A stretch of 64,000 bases of DNA from Paraburkholderia sp. CNPSo 3274. Its GTDB lineage: Bacteria; Pseudomonadota; Gammaproteobacteria; Burkholderiales; Burkholderiaceae. The position numbers were made by a program, and so were the translations under genes. The notes under the pieces are model-generated. The model had not been told where the DNA came from and did not search any database. It was given only the letters and a program-made list of their open reading frames with translations. Positions within the stretch are counted from its first letter, which is position 1, and each line of letters opens with the position of its first letter. Of this stretch, positions 45,576 through 55,634 are shown piece by piece. The stretch is from contig NZ_JAMBPR010000004.1 of the NCBI RefSeq assembly GCF_024206475.1, forward strand, positions 153,492 to 217,491, read 5' to 3'.

Positions 45576-48500
45576 ATGATGAACAAGATTTACAGGCTGG
45601 TGTTCAGCCGTGCGCGCAACATGCTTGTCGCAGTCGAAGAGAGCGCGACGGCATGTGGCAAGCGGGGGAGCGGCGAGGCCGCCTTGGCGGCGACCGTGTT
45701 GCTGCTGGCTGGAGCGCCGCTGCTCGCGCATGCCCAGGTCATTCCATCGGGGGCCCATGCGCCCGGCGTCATCGACACGCCCAATGGCCTGCAGCAGGTG
45801 AACGTCAACCGCCCCTCGGGTGTTGGCGTGTCGATGAACAGCTATTCGCAGTTCGACGTCCAGCAGCGCGGCGCGATTCTCAATAATTCGCCGACGATCG
45901 TGAACACGCAGCTGGCGGGGCAGATCAACGGGAATCCGAACTATGCGCCGGGCCAGTCGGCGCGGATCATCGTCAACCAGGTCAACAGTGCGAACCCTTC
46001 GCAGTTCAATGGCCCACTCGAAGTTGCGGGTCAACGTGCCACGGTCGTGCTGGCCAATCCGTCAGGGATTGCTGTCAATGGCGGCAACTTCATCAATACG
46101 AACCGGGCCGTTCTGACGACCGGTATCCCGCAACTCGACGCAAACGGCGCGCTCACGGGCTACAACGTCACGGGCGGCAATATCACCGTACAGGGCGCGG
46201 GCTTTAACGCGTCGAATGTCGATCAGGTGGATTTACTGGCAAGAGCCGTGCAAATCAATGCGGCGGTCTATGCCAACAGCCTGAACGTCATCGCGGGCGC
46301 GAACAACGTCAATCACGATACGCTCGTGGCGACGCCGATCCCGGGCAATGGCGTTCCCGCGCCCATATCGATCGACGTCAGCCAGCTAGGCGGTATGTAC
46401 GCGGGCAAGATCTATCTGGCATCCAACGAGCACGGCGTGGGCGTGTCGAACGCGGGTGTGATTGCCGCTCAGGCAGGTGACTTCACGCTGAGTTCGGATG
46501 GCCGTGTCCTGCTCACGGGCAGAACGACCGCAAGCGGCAACGTCGCCCTGAACTCGAATACAGGCGTTACGAACGCAGGCACCGCTTACGCGCAGGGCTC
46601 GCTTGCAGTGAATACTGCAGGTGATCTCACGAACAGCGGCACGCTCGCGGCGCAGGGCGTACTCCAAGCAGGCGCGGGGTCGATGAATTCGACCGGTTCG
46701 CTTGCCTCGGGCGTGAACAGCGATGGCGTGGTGACGCAGGCGGCGAATTTGAATGTCGTCTCGTCGGGCGCGCTTTCAGCCACGGGCCATAACGTCGCGG
46801 GCGGCGATGCGTCGCTCTCGGGTACATTGGTCGATCTCGCAGGCAGCGAGACGGCGGCGAACCGCGACCTGTCGCTCACTGCGAACGCAGGCGATCTGAA
46901 TCTCTCGGGCGCGACGACGAGCGCCCAGGGCGCAGTGAACGCGCAGGCAACGGGCGCAATGGTCAACGACCACGGCGCGATGTCGGGCGGCGCCGTGACG
47001 CTCAACGCGGGCAGCCTTTCGAACCAGGGCGGCAACGTCTCGGCGCAGGGGCCGCTCAATGCGACGGCGGCAGGCGATGTGTCGAACGAGGGCGGTGTGC
47101 TCGTCTCGCAGGGCACGATGCAGGTGCGCGGCGGTGGGGCCATCGCCAACGGCCAGGGCACGATGCAGAGCGCGATGGGCTTTTCGCTGTCCGGCACGTC
47201 ACTGGACAACACGGCAGGCCGCATTACGTCACTGAACGGCGACGGCCAGAACCTCGGCGTGACGGGCACGCTGCTGAACGGCCTGGGTGGCGTGATCGGC
47301 GGTAACGGCAATGTGCAGATTAGCGCCTACACCTTCACGAACGCGGGGCAGGTCAGCGCACTGCATAACGCCGTGTTCAGTGCACGGAACCTGAACAACA
47401 GCGGCTCGGCGAGCGCGGGCGATGCGTTGACGGCTACCGCGACCGGGGCGCTTTCCAATGCAGGCGGCACGCTTTCGGGTACGACCGTGACGGTCACGGG
47501 TGCGTCCATCGACAACGCGAAGGGCAACATCGATGCGGACACCGTAGCCGTTTCGACGCCGGGAAACCTCAACAACGAGGGCGGCGCAATCACGCAGACG
47601 GGCAGCAGCGCGCAGACCGTGAGCGCGGGCGGCAGACTGGACAATTCGAACGGCGGGCAGATCGCGTCGAACGCGACGAACCTGCGCGTAACGGTAGCAG
47701 CAGTTGATAACGACGCAGGCGCGATTGCGCACGCCGGTACGGGCACGCTGACGGTCAGCGCGGGCAACGGCGCGGGAGCGGTATCGAACGCCGGTGGTGC
47801 GATCACAAGCAACGGGAATGTCATGGCCCAGGCGGGCTCGTTCAACAACACGACGGGTTCGATCAGCGGTCAGCGCGGCGTCACGGCGACGGTCAGCGGC
47901 ACGCTGGACAATACCGGCGGCAAGGTACTGTCGAACACGGACCTGAACGTCACAAGCGCCACACTCACGAACGATAACGGCCAGCTTGGCGCGGGCGCCA
48001 ACGGGACGATCCACACCGGTGCGATGACGAACAGCGGCGGCAAGGTCGTCGCGCCAAACCTCACGATCTCGAGCGCCAGTACGCTGGACAACAGCGAAGG
48101 CGATATCGAGGCAAACCAGCTCGCGCTCTCGGCCACCGACCTGCTGAACCACGGCGGCACGATCACGCAATACGGCGCCGTGCAGATGGCCCTGAACATC
48201 AGCGGGACATTCGACAACTCGTCGGGCGGCACGCTGCAAACCAGCAGCACCGACTTCTCGCTCACGCCCTGGGCGCTCAACGACAACGGAGGCTCGATCC
48301 TCCACGCCGGCACGGGCACGTTCACGATTGCACCGGGCAACGGCGCGGGTGCGCTCTCGAACGTGGGCGGCAGGATCATCACGGCGGGCGAACTCGTCGC
48401 GAACGCGGGGAGCGTCGACAACACGTCGGGCGTATTCGCCGCGCAGGGTTATCTCTCGGCCACCATCTCGGGTGTCCTGAACAACACGCAGGGTGTGGTG

Positions 48501-51500
48501 CGCTCGCTTGCTTCCGCTTCCATCGACAGCGGCGGTGCGCTCACGAACGTGAACGGTCAGATCCAGTCCGGCACCGGGGCCGTAGGCGACGGCAGCACGC
48601 TCGCCGTACGGGCTGCGTCCACTGACAACACACGCGGTGTCATCGGCAACCTCGGCAGGGGCGACACGACTGTCCGGGGCGGCAGCGAACTCCTGAATGC
48701 GGGCGGCCAGGTCACGGGCAACGGCAATCTCGACGTCAATGCGTCGTCGATCCTGAACACCCAGGGCGCGCAGGTGAGCGGCGCGAACGTCACGGTGACG
48801 GGTGATAACCTGGACAACGCCAGCGGCGCAATCGGCAACGTTGCGGGCCTGACCGGCGATGTTATGGTCACGACGGCGGGCGCGATCAACAACACGAACG
48901 GCCAGATCGGCGCGACCCACGACCTTGCGGTGAGCGCATCGACGCTCACGGGCGGCGGCGGCGCGTACAGCGCAGCCAATGACGTGGCGATCAGCATGCA
49001 GGGCGATTTCGCGCCCGCGGCCGATGTGCAGTTCAACTCCGGTCACGACCTCACCTTCACGCTGCCAGGAACGTTCACCAATGCGGCGCTGGTGGAGGCG
49101 GCCAACAACCTCGGCGTCAACGCGGACGATATCTTCAATAGCGGGACCATGATGGCGGGCGGCACGCTCACCACGCACTCGGGCACACTGCAGAACACGG
49201 GCGCCATGGTGGGCGGCAGCGTGTCGCTGAATGCGAACCGCGGCCTGAGCAACGTTGGACCGACTGCGCTCATCGGTGCAACTGACAGCAACGGCACGCT
49301 GGAACTGCTTGCGAACGATATCGAGAACCGCGACGACACCACGGCGACCGACTCGCAGGCGACGACCGCGATCTACGGGCTTGGCAGGGTCGTGCTGGCG
49401 GGCGGCAAGGATGCGAACGGGAACTACACCAACGCGGCGCTGATCCGCAATCAGTCGGCGCTGGTCGAGTCGGCGGGCGATATGGAGCTGCACGCCGGTC
49501 AGGTGACGAACACGCGGCGCGAAGTGAGCGCAACTGGCTTTAACCAGCCTGTCGATCCTGACCTGCTGGCGCAGCGTGGCATCAGCCTTTCGGGCCGCAC
49601 GGGCAAGGTCAACACGCCGGACCCGAACAGCATCGGCGGCGTGTACATCGATCCGCCGCACGGCGGCCAGATGAATAGCGACTACATGTACACGTCCTAT
49701 ACGGGCGTGGCGGTCGCGAACCTGATTGCGGGCATCAGTCCGCAGGCGCAGATCGTCTCGGGCGGCAGGCTCGACACGTCATCGGTCGGCACGTTCCAGA
49801 ATGACTGGAGCGCGGTCGCGGCGGTTGGCGACATTGCTGCGCCCATGACGCTCGACCAGGTTAGCTGGACGGGACAGGCAGCGCCTGGCGTGCAGGTCAC
49901 GTACTCGGGGTTCTACCACTACCGCAACTATGACGGCAGCATTCCCGACTGGACCTACGCGTTCTGCGCAAGCAAGTGCAACGCGCCCGCAGATATCCGC
50001 AACTACGCGTTGCCGAGTTACGAATCCAGCTTCGTCGCGGGTGGCACGCTTTCTGGTACGGGCATCCGCATCGACAACACGGCGGCCAACGCGGGCATTC
50101 CGTCACTCGGGCTTGCCGCTGGCCAGTCGCTGACCGGTGTGGATATCGGCGCGGTGAGCGGTAATGCCGGCGGCACGAAGGGCGGCACGGCCTCGGTCAA
50201 GGGCGGCGGGAGCATGGTCGATCCGGTCATCGCGAGCGCGACCGCACAGAACGTGCTGCAAAACCTCACGATCCCCCAGGGCGGTCTCTTCAGGCCGGTG
50301 AGCATACCCGGTGTGAATTACCTGATCGAGACGAACCCGGCGTTCACGAACCAGAAAGCGTTCATATCGAGCGACTACTACCTGCAACAGCTTGGCCTCA
50401 ATCCGCAGACGACCGAAAAGCGCCTGGGCGATGGCTTCTACGAGCAGCAACTCGTGCGCAACCAGATCACGTCGCTCACCGGCAAGGCGGTACCTGGGCC
50501 CTATACCGATCTCCAGTCGATGTATGAAGCGATGCTTGCGGCGGGCGCGTCGCTTTCGAAGTCGCTGGACCTGCCGCTCGGCATGAGCCTGTCGCCCGAA
50601 CAAGTGGCGCAGCTCACGAGCAACGTCATCATCATGCAGACGCAGCTTGTGGACGGACAGTCGGTGCTCGTGCCCGTGGTCTATCTCGCGAAGGCGAGCC
50701 AGCAGAACATGGACGGGCCACTCATCGCGGCGACCGATATCGACCTCAAGAACGCGCAGACCTTCACGAACAGCGGCACGGTGCAGGCGGCGAACTCGAT
50801 GCAGATAGACGGCCAGTCGATCAACAACGCGTTCGGCGCGCTTACGAGCGGCGGCCTCATGGCGCTGGCGACAGCAGGCAACGTCGATTTGACCTCTGCG
50901 AAGGTGAACGCCGGGAGTCTTGTGCTCAACGCGGGCGGCAACGTGATCCTCGACACGGCCACGAAAACGCTCAACCAGGTGAGTGCGACGGGGGCCACGC
51001 GCGTGAGCACGACGATGGGGCCAGTTGCGAGCATGAACGTGGCGGGCGACGCGGCGATCATCACAGGGGGCAACTTCGAGCAGCACGGGGGCAACCTCAA
51101 TGTTGGCGGTAACCTCGGTATGGCCGTAGGCGGCAACTACGATATCGGCACGGTGCAGACGGGCGAGCGCAAGGTGGTCGAGCGCGCGAATGGCGTGTCG
51201 GACACGAACATCAACAGTGTGACGGGCAGCACCGTGAACGTGGGCGGTGTGTCGCTGATAGGCGTGGGCGGCGACCTGACGGCGAGCGGCGCGAATATCA
51301 ACCTGGGCGGCGGGGGCACCATCGCAGCGAAGGGCAACGTCACGCTCGATGCAGCGAAGGCAACTTCGACCATCGATAGCAACAGTTCCGGCAGCGACGG
51401 TCACGGCAGCTATTCGGAGTCATCGCACAGATCGCACGATGCGTTGACGGCGACCACGCTTAACGCCGGGGATTCGCTCGCAGTGGTGTCGGGCAAGAAC

Positions 51501-54344
51501 ATCAACGTCAACGGCAGCTCGGTCAACCTCGACAAGGGTATGCTGGCGCTTGCAGCAACGGGCGATGTCAATATTGGTGCGGCGATCGCAACGCACGTCG
51601 ATAACTCGCAGGAGCAGCACAGCCACAGCAACGTGGTCAGCGGCAAGGAGGTGGCGAGTTCGCGCAATACGACCGTCACGCTTTCGCAGGGCAGCACGAT
51701 CTCGGCGGATAGCGTGTCGATCTCGGTCGGCCACGATATCAACGTGAACGGCAGTACGGTTGTCGGGACGAACGATGTGGCGCTCGCTGCCGCGCATGAC
51801 GTGAACATCGGCACGACGCAGGACACCATGCAGTCCTCGGGCAGCTATGCGGAGAAGCGCACGGGCCTGGGCACGAGCGGCCTGACAGTGACGGTCGGCA
51901 CCAGCAAGCTCGCAACAACCGACCAGGAGTCGAGTGTCACGAACAACGCGAGCACGGTGGGATCGATCAATGGCAATCTGGCGATCCAGGCGGGCAATAC
52001 GCTGCATGTGACGGGTAGTGACCTCCTGGCGGGTGGCAACGTCACGGGCATGGCGTCGAACATCCTCATCGATTCGGCCACCGATACCGCGCACCAGGCG
52101 CAGACGCAAAAGACCAGCAGCAGCGGCCTGACGATTGGCCTCGCCGGTTCGGTGGGCGATGCGATCAACAACGCGTATTCGGAAGGTCGCGCCGTCAGCC
52201 ACTCTGCGGGCAGCGGCAATGACCGCGCGGCGGCGCTGCATGCGATTGCAGCGGGGAGCGACGCGGTAATGGCCGGCACGGGGGTGAAGGCCCTTGCCGA
52301 TGGTGGGAAGCCCGATATCGGCATCAAGGTGAGCATCGGTTCGAGCAAGAGCCAAAGCCAGTCGTCGGAGGACATGACGACGCAGCGCGGTTCGAACGTG
52401 GCGGCGGGCGGTACGGCGGCGTTCGTCGCAAAGGGCGACGGTACACCCGGCAGCGGCAACGTCACGATTGCCGGTTCGAACGTGAGCGCGAACGACGTGC
52501 TGCTGGCCGCGAAGAACCAGGTGAACGTGGTCAACACCACGAACACCGATTCGACGCGCAGCTCGAACAGCTCCAGTAGCGCGAGCGTTGGCGTGCAGTA
52601 CACGCTGGGCGGCGGCTTTGGTGTGTCGGCTGCGATGGCGAATGCGCACGGAGACGCGAACAGCGACGCGGCGATCCAGAATGCCTCTCACGTGAACGGC
52701 ACGAACAGCGTGACGGTGATCTCGGGCGGCGACACGAACATCACCGGCTCGCAGGTCAACGGCGGCAAGGTGATCGCGGATGTGGGCGGCAACCTGAACA
52801 TCGCGAGCGTGCAGGACGTGACGAACAGCGCTGCACACCAGAGCAGCGCGGGCGGTGGCTTCACGATCAGCCAGGGCGGCGGCAGCGCGAGCTTCAGCGC
52901 GCAGAACGGGCATGCGGATTCGAACTATGCGGGCGTGAAGGAGCAGGCGGGGATCAATGCGGGTAGTGGTGGCTTCGATATCAGCGTGAGGGGGAACACG
53001 GACCTGAAGGGCGGCGTGATAACGAGTGCGGCCGATGCAGCACAGAACAGCCTGACAACCGGGACGCTGACGTACAGCGATATCGCGAACCACTCGCACT
53101 ACGATGCGACGAGCAACGGCATCAGTGCGGGCGTGGGGGTTGGCGTGACGGGCAAGGCGATCGGGCCAGGCTCGGTGAGTGGTACGCCCGCTGTGTCACC
53201 GATGATGAGCCAGAACGAAAGCGGCGACCAGAGCGCGTCGACGCGCAGCGCGATCAGTGCGGGCGCGATCAACTTGACCGACGCCGTGAACCAGAAGCAG
53301 GACATCGCGAGCCTGTCGCGCGACACCACAAACACGAACGGAACAGTTGCGAAAACGCCGGACGTGAACAACATCCTGAACCAGCAGGCCGATACGATGC
53401 AGGCCGCACAGGCGGCGGGCCAGGTGGTGGCGCAAGGCATCGGCGCGTATGCGGAAAACAAACAGGAGACTGCGCAGGCAGCGGCTGACGCGGCGCAGGC
53501 TGCGGGCGACATGGACGGTTACGCGAAGTACCAGGCCGAGGCGAGTTCGTGGGACGAAGGTGGAAGTAACCGAACCGCCCTTCACATTGCGGGTGGTGCA
53601 CTAATTGGCGGTCTGGGTGGCGGTAGTGCATTCAGTGCCATTGGGGGCGCAGCGGGTGCGGGTGTTTCGGCAGCGATGGCGAAGCAGCTGGACGATATCT
53701 ATAAGGGCGTGGGATCGGCGACGGGTTCGGAGCTGCTCGGCAACCTGGCTGCGAATGTTGTGGCAGGCGTTGGCGGTGCGCTGGTCGGTGGTGGGGCGGG
53801 AGCAGCCACGGCATCGAACGTCGAGCTGTATAACCAGTCCATGCACCGGAAGAAGAATGATCTGGTTGCGCAGGTGTGTAGTGGCATGAGCCCATGCAGT
53901 GAATCGCTGGTGACGGCAGCGATCAATGCACAAGGAGCAAATGCGGAGGCGGCTGCGGGCACTCTCCAGCCCAATTACGCGACGGTCGGTGCGGGTAGCC
54001 TGTCAGGTGCGGTGGGCAGTGCGGTCAATCTTTACGATGGTACGGTCTATACGTCATACAGCGTTAGTCAGTCGTTTCCGCCTGCATCATGGGCGCCAGG
54101 CGCAACAGCCACGCTTGGTTGGATTTGGGGTGCGCGTGATGCGTCGTCGACGAATGCATTCATGAATGGAGATGGAAACCAGGTTTACGTTTCCGTTCCT
54201 TTCGGTAGAGTTAATTTGATGGGTGCTGTTACGCACGCTTATGGCGGTTCAACGGCTCTTGAGGTAGGCGTAACCTCGCCCGGAGGAATTACGGCGGGCG
54301 TGGTGCCCTGGAGTCATTCGACCCCACTCAACGAGAAGAAGTGA
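45576..54344 (+). CDS. cdiA: giant CdiA/FHA-type two-partner secretion exoprotein with C-terminal CDI toxin region
   Basis: A 2,922-residue exoprotein. An extended signal peptide (MNKIYRLVFSRARNMLVAVE) precedes a hydrophobic core. The TPS domain carries NPSGIAVNGGNFINTNRAVL near residues 160-180. FHA-type repeats (SxGxVxxTxx, Gly/Asn-rich) fill the middle, and a RLGDGFYEQQLVRNQI motif lies near 1615. The variable toxin begins at VELYNQSMH (~2748), giving a C-terminal region of ~170 residues ending in GVVPWSHSTPLNEKK. In Burkholderia BcpA/CdiA systems the ELYN motif marks the swappable toxin. The 41-residue membrane protein downstream is the candidate immunity protein. No TpsB/CdiB is seen in this window. 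The toxin activity is not recognised. Confidence 0.93.
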   Translation: MMNKIYRLVFSRARNMLVAVEESATACGKRGSGEAALAATVLLLAGAPLLAHAQVIPSGAHAPGVIDTPNGLQQVNVNRPSGVGVSMNSYSQFDVQQRGAILNNSPTIVNTQLAGQINGNPNYAPGQSARIIVNQVNSANPSQFNGPLEVAGQRATVVLANPSGIAVNGGNFINTNRAVLTTGIPQLDANGALTGYNVTGGNITVQGAGFNASNVDQVDLLARAVQINAAVYANSLNVIAGANNVNHDTLVATPIPGNGVPAPISIDVSQLGGMYAGKIYLASNEHGVGVSNAGVIAAQAGDFTLSSDGRVLLTGRTTASGNVALNSNTGVTNAGTAYAQGSLAVNTAGDLTNSGTLAAQGVLQAGAGSMNSTGSLASGVNSDGVVTQAANLNVVSSGALSATGHNVAGGDASLSGTLVDLAGSETAANRDLSLTANAGDLNLSGATTSAQGAVNAQATGAMVNDHGAMSGGAVTLNAGSLSNQGGNVSAQGPLNATAAGDVSNEGGVLVSQGTMQVRGGGAIANGQGTMQSAMGFSLSGTSLDNTAGRITSLNGDGQNLGVTGTLLNGLGGVIGGNGNVQISAYTFTNAGQVSALHNAVFSARNLNNSGSASAGDALTATATGALSNAGGTLSGTTVTVTGASIDNAKGNIDADTVAVSTPGNLNNEGGAITQTGSSAQTVSAGGRLDNSNGGQIASNATNLRVTVAAVDNDAGAIAHAGTGTLTVSAGNGAGAVSNAGGAITSNGNVMAQAGSFNNTTGSISGQRGVTATVSGTLDNTGGKVLSNTDLNVTSATLTNDNGQLGAGANGTIHTGAMTNSGGKVVAPNLTISSASTLDNSEGDIEANQLALSATDLLNHGGTITQYGAVQMALNISGTFDNSSGGTLQTSSTDFSLTPWALNDNGGSILHAGTGTFTIAPGNGAGALSNVGGRIITAGELVANAGSVDNTSGVFAAQGYLSATISGVLNNTQGVVRSLASASIDSGGALTNVNGQIQSGTGAVGDGSTLAVRAASTDNTRGVIGNLGRGDTTVRGGSELLNAGGQVTGNGNLDVNASSILNTQGAQVSGANVTVTGDNLDNASGAIGNVAGLTGDVMVTTAGAINNTNGQIGATHDLAVSASTLTGGGGAYSAANDVAISMQGDFAPAADVQFNSGHDLTFTLPGTFTNAALVEAANNLGVNADDIFNSGTMMAGGTLTTHSGTLQNTGAMVGGSVSLNANRGLSNVGPTALIGATDSNGTLELLANDIENRDDTTATDSQATTAIYGLGRVVLAGGKDANGNYTNAALIRNQSALVESAGDMELHAGQVTNTRREVSATGFNQPVDPDLLAQRGISLSGRTGKVNTPDPNSIGGVYIDPPHGGQMNSDYMYTSYTGVAVANLIAGISPQAQIVSGGRLDTSSVGTFQNDWSAVAAVGDIAAPMTLDQVSWTGQAAPGVQVTYSGFYHYRNYDGSIPDWTYAFCASKCNAPADIRNYALPSYESSFVAGGTLSGTGIRIDNTAANAGIPSLGLAAGQSLTGVDIGAVSGNAGGTKGGTASVKGGGSMVDPVIASATAQNVLQNLTIPQGGLFRPVSIPGVNYLIETNPAFTNQKAFISSDYYLQQLGLNPQTTEKRLGDGFYEQQLVRNQITSLTGKAVPGPYTDLQSMYEAMLAAGASLSKSLDLPLGMSLSPEQVAQLTSNVIIMQTQLVDGQSVLVPVVYLAKASQQNMDGPLIAATDIDLKNAQTFTNSGTVQAANSMQIDGQSINNAFGALTSGGLMALATAGNVDLTSAKVNAGSLVLNAGGNVILDTATKTLNQVSATGATRVSTTMGPVASMNVAGDAAIITGGNFEQHGGNLNVGGNLGMAVGGNYDIGTVQTGERKVVERANGVSDTNINSVTGSTVNVGGVSLIGVGGDLTASGANINLGGGGTIAAKGNVTLDAAKATSTIDSNSSGSDGHGSYSESSHRSHDALTATTLNAGDSLAVVSGKNINVNGSSVNLDKGMLALAATGDVNIGAAIATHVDNSQEQHSHSNVVSGKEVASSRNTTVTLSQGSTISADSVSISVGHDINVNGSTVVGTNDVALAAAHDVNIGTTQDTMQSSGSYAEKRTGLGTSGLTVTVGTSKLATTDQESSVTNNASTVGSINGNLAIQAGNTLHVTGSDLLAGGNVTGMASNILIDSATDTAHQAQTQKTSSSGLTIGLAGSVGDAINNAYSEGRAVSHSAGSGNDRAAALHAIAAGSDAVMAGTGVKALADGGKPDIGIKVSIGSSKSQSQSSEDMTTQRGSNVAAGGTAAFVAKGDGTPGSGNVTIAGSNVSANDVLLAAKNQVNVVNTTNTDSTRSSNSSSSASVGVQYTLGGGFGVSAAMANAHGDANSDAAIQNASHVNGTNSVTVISGGDTNITGSQVNGGKVIADVGGNLNIASVQDVTNSAAHQSSAGGGFTISQGGGSASFSAQNGHADSNYAGVKEQAGINAGSGGFDISVRGNTDLKGGVITSAADAAQNSLTTGTLTYSDIANHSHYDATSNGISAGVGVGVTGKAIGPGSVSGTPAVSPMMSQNESGDQSASTRSAISAGAINLTDAVNQKQDIASLSRDTTNTNGTVAKTPDVNNILNQQADTMQAAQAAGQVVAQGIGAYAENKQETAQAAADAAQAAGDMDGYAKYQAEASSWDEGGSNRTALHIAGGALIGGLGGGSAFSAIGGAAGAGVSAAMAKQLDDIYKGVGSATGSELLGNLAANVVAGVGGALVGGGAGAATASNVELYNQSMHRKKNDLVAQVCSGMSPCSESLVTAAINAQGANAEAAAGTLQPNYATVGAGSLSGAVGSAVNLYDGTVYTSYSVSQSFPPASWAPGATATLGWIWGARDASSTNAFMNGDGNQVYVSVPFGRVNLMGAVTHAYGGSTALEVGVTSPGGITAGVVPWSHSTPLNEKK
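52102..53142 (+). repeat. cdiA segment duplicated at 57046-58077
   Basis: This part of cdiA is nearly identical to 57046-58077, differing by scattered substitutions and a ~10-base deletion near 52111-52120. The similarity ends abruptly after the GVSAGVG segment. Confidence 0.9.
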
Positions 54345-54359
54345 CGATGGAGGAACACG

Positions 54360-54485
54360 ATGCGAGGTCCAACGGACGAAGAATGGAAGCGCATGACCCC
54401 GGAGCAGAAGACGGCCTATAAAATATTTATTGGCGTTGTCCTTTGTATCTTGGTTCTAGTCTTTGCAAAGAAATTCTTCTTCTAA
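54360..54485 (+). CDS. 41-residue single-TM protein, candidate CdiI-1
   Basis: Starts at ATG 54360 with GGAGGA eight bases upstream. It has a short charged head (MRGPTDEEWKRMTPEQKTAY) and one hydrophobic helix ending in FAKKFFF. It directly follows cdiA by 15 bases, the place of the immunity gene in CDI loci. It resembles the ~40-residue proteins at 63119 and 63578. The immunity role is inferred from position and from the rule that toxin genes are paired with immunity genes. Confidence 0.7.
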   Translation: MRGPTDEEWKRMTPEQKTAYKIFIGVVLCILVLVFAKKFFF

Positions 54486-54520
54486 TTTATACGGCTAGAG
54501 CGACAAACCCAGCAGTCTGA

Positions 54521-54557
54521 AACAACAAACCCAGCCTTCGAGCTGGGTTTGTTGTTT
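54521..54557. terminator. terminator of cdiA module 1
   Basis: AACAACAAACCCAGC (54521-54535), loop CTTCGA, GCTGGGTTTGTTGTT (54542-54556): a perfect 15-bp stem, ending in a short T-run. Degenerate relatives occur at 62826-62845 and 63244-63272 after other modules. Confidence 0.85.
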
Positions 54558-54564
54558 GGGGGCA

Positions 54565-54801
54565 TCAGATGTGCTCGGGCGAGATGGTGAGGCAGTTGTT
54601 GCGGTAGTCGAAGGATAGGCGCATGGGTTGCCCGGGTTCAAAGCCGGCGCGTTGCAGGTAGAGGTCAGCGACCTGCGTCCACGGCATGAAAGCTTCAGTG
54701 GGTGGCGCGAGGCCGTAGTCGGGCGTCGTGCGCAGTGTCACGCAGCGGCTGTGCTGCGCGTGCGCAGGCGATGAACGTCGCTTAAGATTGGCATCAGCCA
54801 T
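54565..54801 (-). CDS. SymE-like type I toxin family protein
   Basis: A 78-residue protein. The C-terminal half (YLQRAGFEPGQPMRLSF followed by LTISPEHI) fits the SymE AbrB-like fold. The first 25 residues are Ser/His-rich. It is opposite to cdiA and lies between module 1 and module 2. Its ATG (54801) sits exactly at the left edge of the cdiA-derived repeat, so its promoter region, if any, is within that repeat. SymE in E. coli is an SOS-linked RNA-toxic protein regulated by antisense RNA. Toxicity here is unknown. Confidence 0.7.
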   Translation of the reverse strand: MADANLKRRSSPAHAQHSRCVTLRTTPDYGLAPPTEAFMPWTQVADLYLQRAGFEPGQPMRLSFDYRNNCLTISPEHI

Positions 54802-55634
54802 GTAGTGGTGGCTTCGATATCAGCGTGAGGGGGAACACGGACCTGAAGGGCGGCGTGATAACGAGTGCGGCAGACGCAGCACAAAACAGCCTGACAACCG
54901 GGACGCTGACGTACAGCGATATCGCAAACCACTCGCACTACGATGCGACGAGCAACGGCATCAGTGCGGGCGTGGGGGTTGCAAATACGGGCAAGGCGGT
55001 AGGCCCCGGCTCGGGGTCGAACAGGGGCGGCGTGGCGCCGATGCTGCCGCAGAGCGACAGCGGATCGGCGGATGCGACCACGCGCAGCGCGGTAAGTGCA
55101 GGTGCGATCAGTGTGACGGACCGGGCAAACCAGACGCAGGACGTCGCGAACCTCTCCCGGGACACGATGAACACGAACGGTACTGTGTCGAAGCTGCCTG
55201 ACGTGAGCGTCCTGCTGAACCAGCAGGGGGACCGCATGAACGCTGCACAGGCCGCAGGGCAGGCAGTGGCGCAGCGCATCGGGGACTACGCCGACGCCCA
55301 GGCCAGGGCGTCGGGTGACCCAGCATGGGCTGAAGGCGGCAACAAGCGTGCGGAGATGCAGGCGGCGGGCGCGGCGGTCGTAGCGGGCTTGGGCGGCGGC
55401 GTGGGCAGTGCTGTCGCGGGTGCAGCAGGCGCGGGTATTGGCTCGAAGATGGGGGGCGAGCTGAACAAGCTCAGTGATTCGATTGCGGCGTCGAACCTGA
55501 CCGGCGATGCGAACATGAACGCCGCGCTCGGCAACATCGTGGCGAACGTGATCGCGACTGGTGCGGGTGCGGCAGTAGGTGGCGCGGGTGCGTTTGGCAG
55601 CTCGACCGTGGACCTTTACAACAGGCAGTTGCAT
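54802..55634 (+). repeat. cdiA-type segment duplicated at 57898-58730
   Basis: The two 833-base copies are nearly identical and end a few codons after the DLYN motif, where the toxin parts diverge. The first ~170 bases also match cdiA 52963-53142. Confidence 0.9.

Noticed and set aside
46600..49300. Short repeated motifs in cdiA that might suggest a CRISPR-like or satellite array
   Set aside because: They are degenerate protein-level FHA repeats in frame, without constant repeats and unique spacers.
47229..49661. 810-codon minus-strand open frame opposite cdiA
   Set aside because: Antisense shadow of repetitive FHA sequence; no start signal or domain.
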